Shown here piece by piece: positions 63,440 through 64,000 of a DNA stretch of 64,000 nucleotides; within the stretch, counting starts at the first letter, position 1; each line of letters begins with the position of its first letter. The position numbers were made by a program, and so were the translations under genes. The notes under the pieces were generated by a model. That model searched no databases and was not told the origin of the DNA. It worked only from the letters and a program-made list of their open reading frames with translations. The DNA is taken from positions 124,001 to 188,000 of the forward strand of contig NZ_JAJHVV010000001.1 of NCBI RefSeq assembly GCF_023145695.1, in the 5' to 3' direction. The DNA comes from Vibrio amylolyticus (GTDB lineage: Bacteria; Pseudomonadota; Gammaproteobacteria; Enterobacterales; Vibrionaceae).

Positions 63440-64000
63440 CTATTTGAGTGAAATAGCAGCGACTTTAGAAACGATTTGCTTTCGTATCGTCGATAGCGTT
63501 AATGCATTCTCTTTTTGCCAAGCAATCGGCCTCAATAATGCGATGGCCTTAAGACCAACTCTCGCTGATAAAATACCAACGCCAATACCCTGCCCTGCTC
63601 TAGCAGAAAGCTTACCAGCAAGATCCATTGATAAGAGATCCATACTGGCATCAATCGCTAGTTCACTCGCCCCAGCAGCCGCCATATTTGTTAAAACTGA
63701 CTTAAATAAAGAGAGTCGTGACCAATAGCCAAGCTCCACACCATACAAGGTAGCGAGTGAGTTTATCATTGTGAAATTACGCCATGCCACCAATGCCATA
63801 TCGGCAGCAGCAAGTGGACTGACAGCAACCAACACCGCAGATTCACTGGCGTGTTTAGTGACAATTTCGGCCGCTTTTTCGTCAAATTGACTGACGACGA
63901 TGGACTCATACAGTTCAATAACCTCAGCATCCGAATGAGAGTCGGTCACACTATTTACCCAGCGGTCATAATGTGGATTTTCCTCTGAAATAGCACTTTT
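63440..64000 (-). CDS. ycjF: YcjF-family (UPF0283) membrane protein, N-terminus outside window
   Basis: The frame stays open to the window end ([18 protein letters not shown]), so an apparent GTG start at 63949 is not the true one. The visible 187 codons match the C-terminal part of Ycj[61 protein letters not shown] and [19 protein letters not shown]. In E. coli ycjX-ycjF-tyrR are neighbours, which supports the call. Inner-membrane protein, linked to envelope stress; exact role unproven. Confidence 0.92.
   Translation of the reverse strand, partial: KSAISEENPHYDRWVNSVTDSHSDAEVIELYESIVVSQFDEKAAEIVTKHASESAVLVAVSPLAAADMALVAWRNFTMINSLATLYGVELGYWSRLSLFKSVLTNMAAAGASELAIDASMDLLSMDLAGKLSARAGQGIGVGILSARVGLKAIALLRPIAWQKENALTLSTIRKQIVSKVAAISLK

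Noticed and set aside
1..64000. CRISPR arrays, tRNA or rRNA genes, complete insertion sequences
   Set aside because: No spaced repeats, cloverleaf-like sequences, rRNA stretches or transposase genes were noticed on reading both strands; a tRNAscan and IS search would settle it.

Overview
The window looks like a stretch of a Vibrionaceae chromosome, most likely the larger one. AT content is moderate, and the proteins (RibA, TyrR/YcjF, HrpA, DUF2982, DUF2947, adenine deaminase, a TrmY-like methyltransferase) and their order read like Vibrio core genome. Three diguanylate cyclases, a TRAP transporter, a BCCT osmolyte transporter, a sulfatase and many small envelope proteins fit a marine, surface-associated heterotroph. 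No rRNA, tRNA, CRISPR array, complete insertion sequence or integron attC site was seen. All assignments come from reading the sequence and recalling protein families; no database search was run.

Layout. 1-3.4 kb: an OmpR-type response regulator (cut by the window edge), its histidine kinase and a sugar-binding protein resembling GltB/GtsA but without a permease. 3.5-13.7 kb: a CHASE4-GGDEF cyclase, small unknown genes, a secreted sulfatase, a DUF1254/DUF1214 protein, an ankyrin-type protein divergent from a TTG-started LRR-protein kinase, and a small outer-membrane barrel. 13.8-24.4 kb: hrpA, an unlisted 41-residue gene, a MipA/OmpV-type protein, a TerB-like protein, a DEDDh exonuclease, a TetR regulator with palindromes, an SRPBCC protein, a lipoprotein and a porin. 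24.9-28.5 kb: an accessory block of unrecognised envelope genes packed like an operon (two lipoproteins, a secreted protein, a barrel, a degenerate MazG-like protein), with gene fragments on its margins. 29.1-34.6 kb: an unusual chaperone operon (DUF2760, Hsp70, Hsp70-DUF3731) behind a sigma-32-like promoter and a folded leader, with a terminator hairpin between the two Hsp70 genes.

34.9-45.7 kb: a cold-shock protein, an acyltransferase, RhlE, an AraC-regulator remnant, adenine deaminase, a periplasmic binding protein coupled to a GGDEF cyclase, a TrmY-like methyltransferase, a 72-residue protein behind two LexA-type boxes, and two overlapping permease-less binding-protein genes. 45.8-52.9 kb: a BCCT transporter, then a NarL-type two-component system directly downstream of a TRAP transporter. 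53.3-64 kb: an H1-like winged-helix protein, DUF2982, the gloC-mepK-ldtD cluster, ribA, a third GGDEF cyclase, DUF2947, an HD hydrolase, a GNAT acetyltransferase, tyrR with a candidate self-regulatory box, and ycjF running off the end.

Recurring themes. First, sensing through periplasmic binding proteins uncoupled from transport: four such genes lack a permease, one beside a two-component system and one beside a cyclase. Second, stress control: sigma-32-like promoter, cold-shock leader, LexA boxes. Third, decayed genes that open-reading-frame calling would miss. The strongest candidates for something undescribed are the leader-controlled dual-Hsp70/DUF2760 operon, the LexA-controlled 72-residue protein, and the envelope operon ending in a MazG-like protein.
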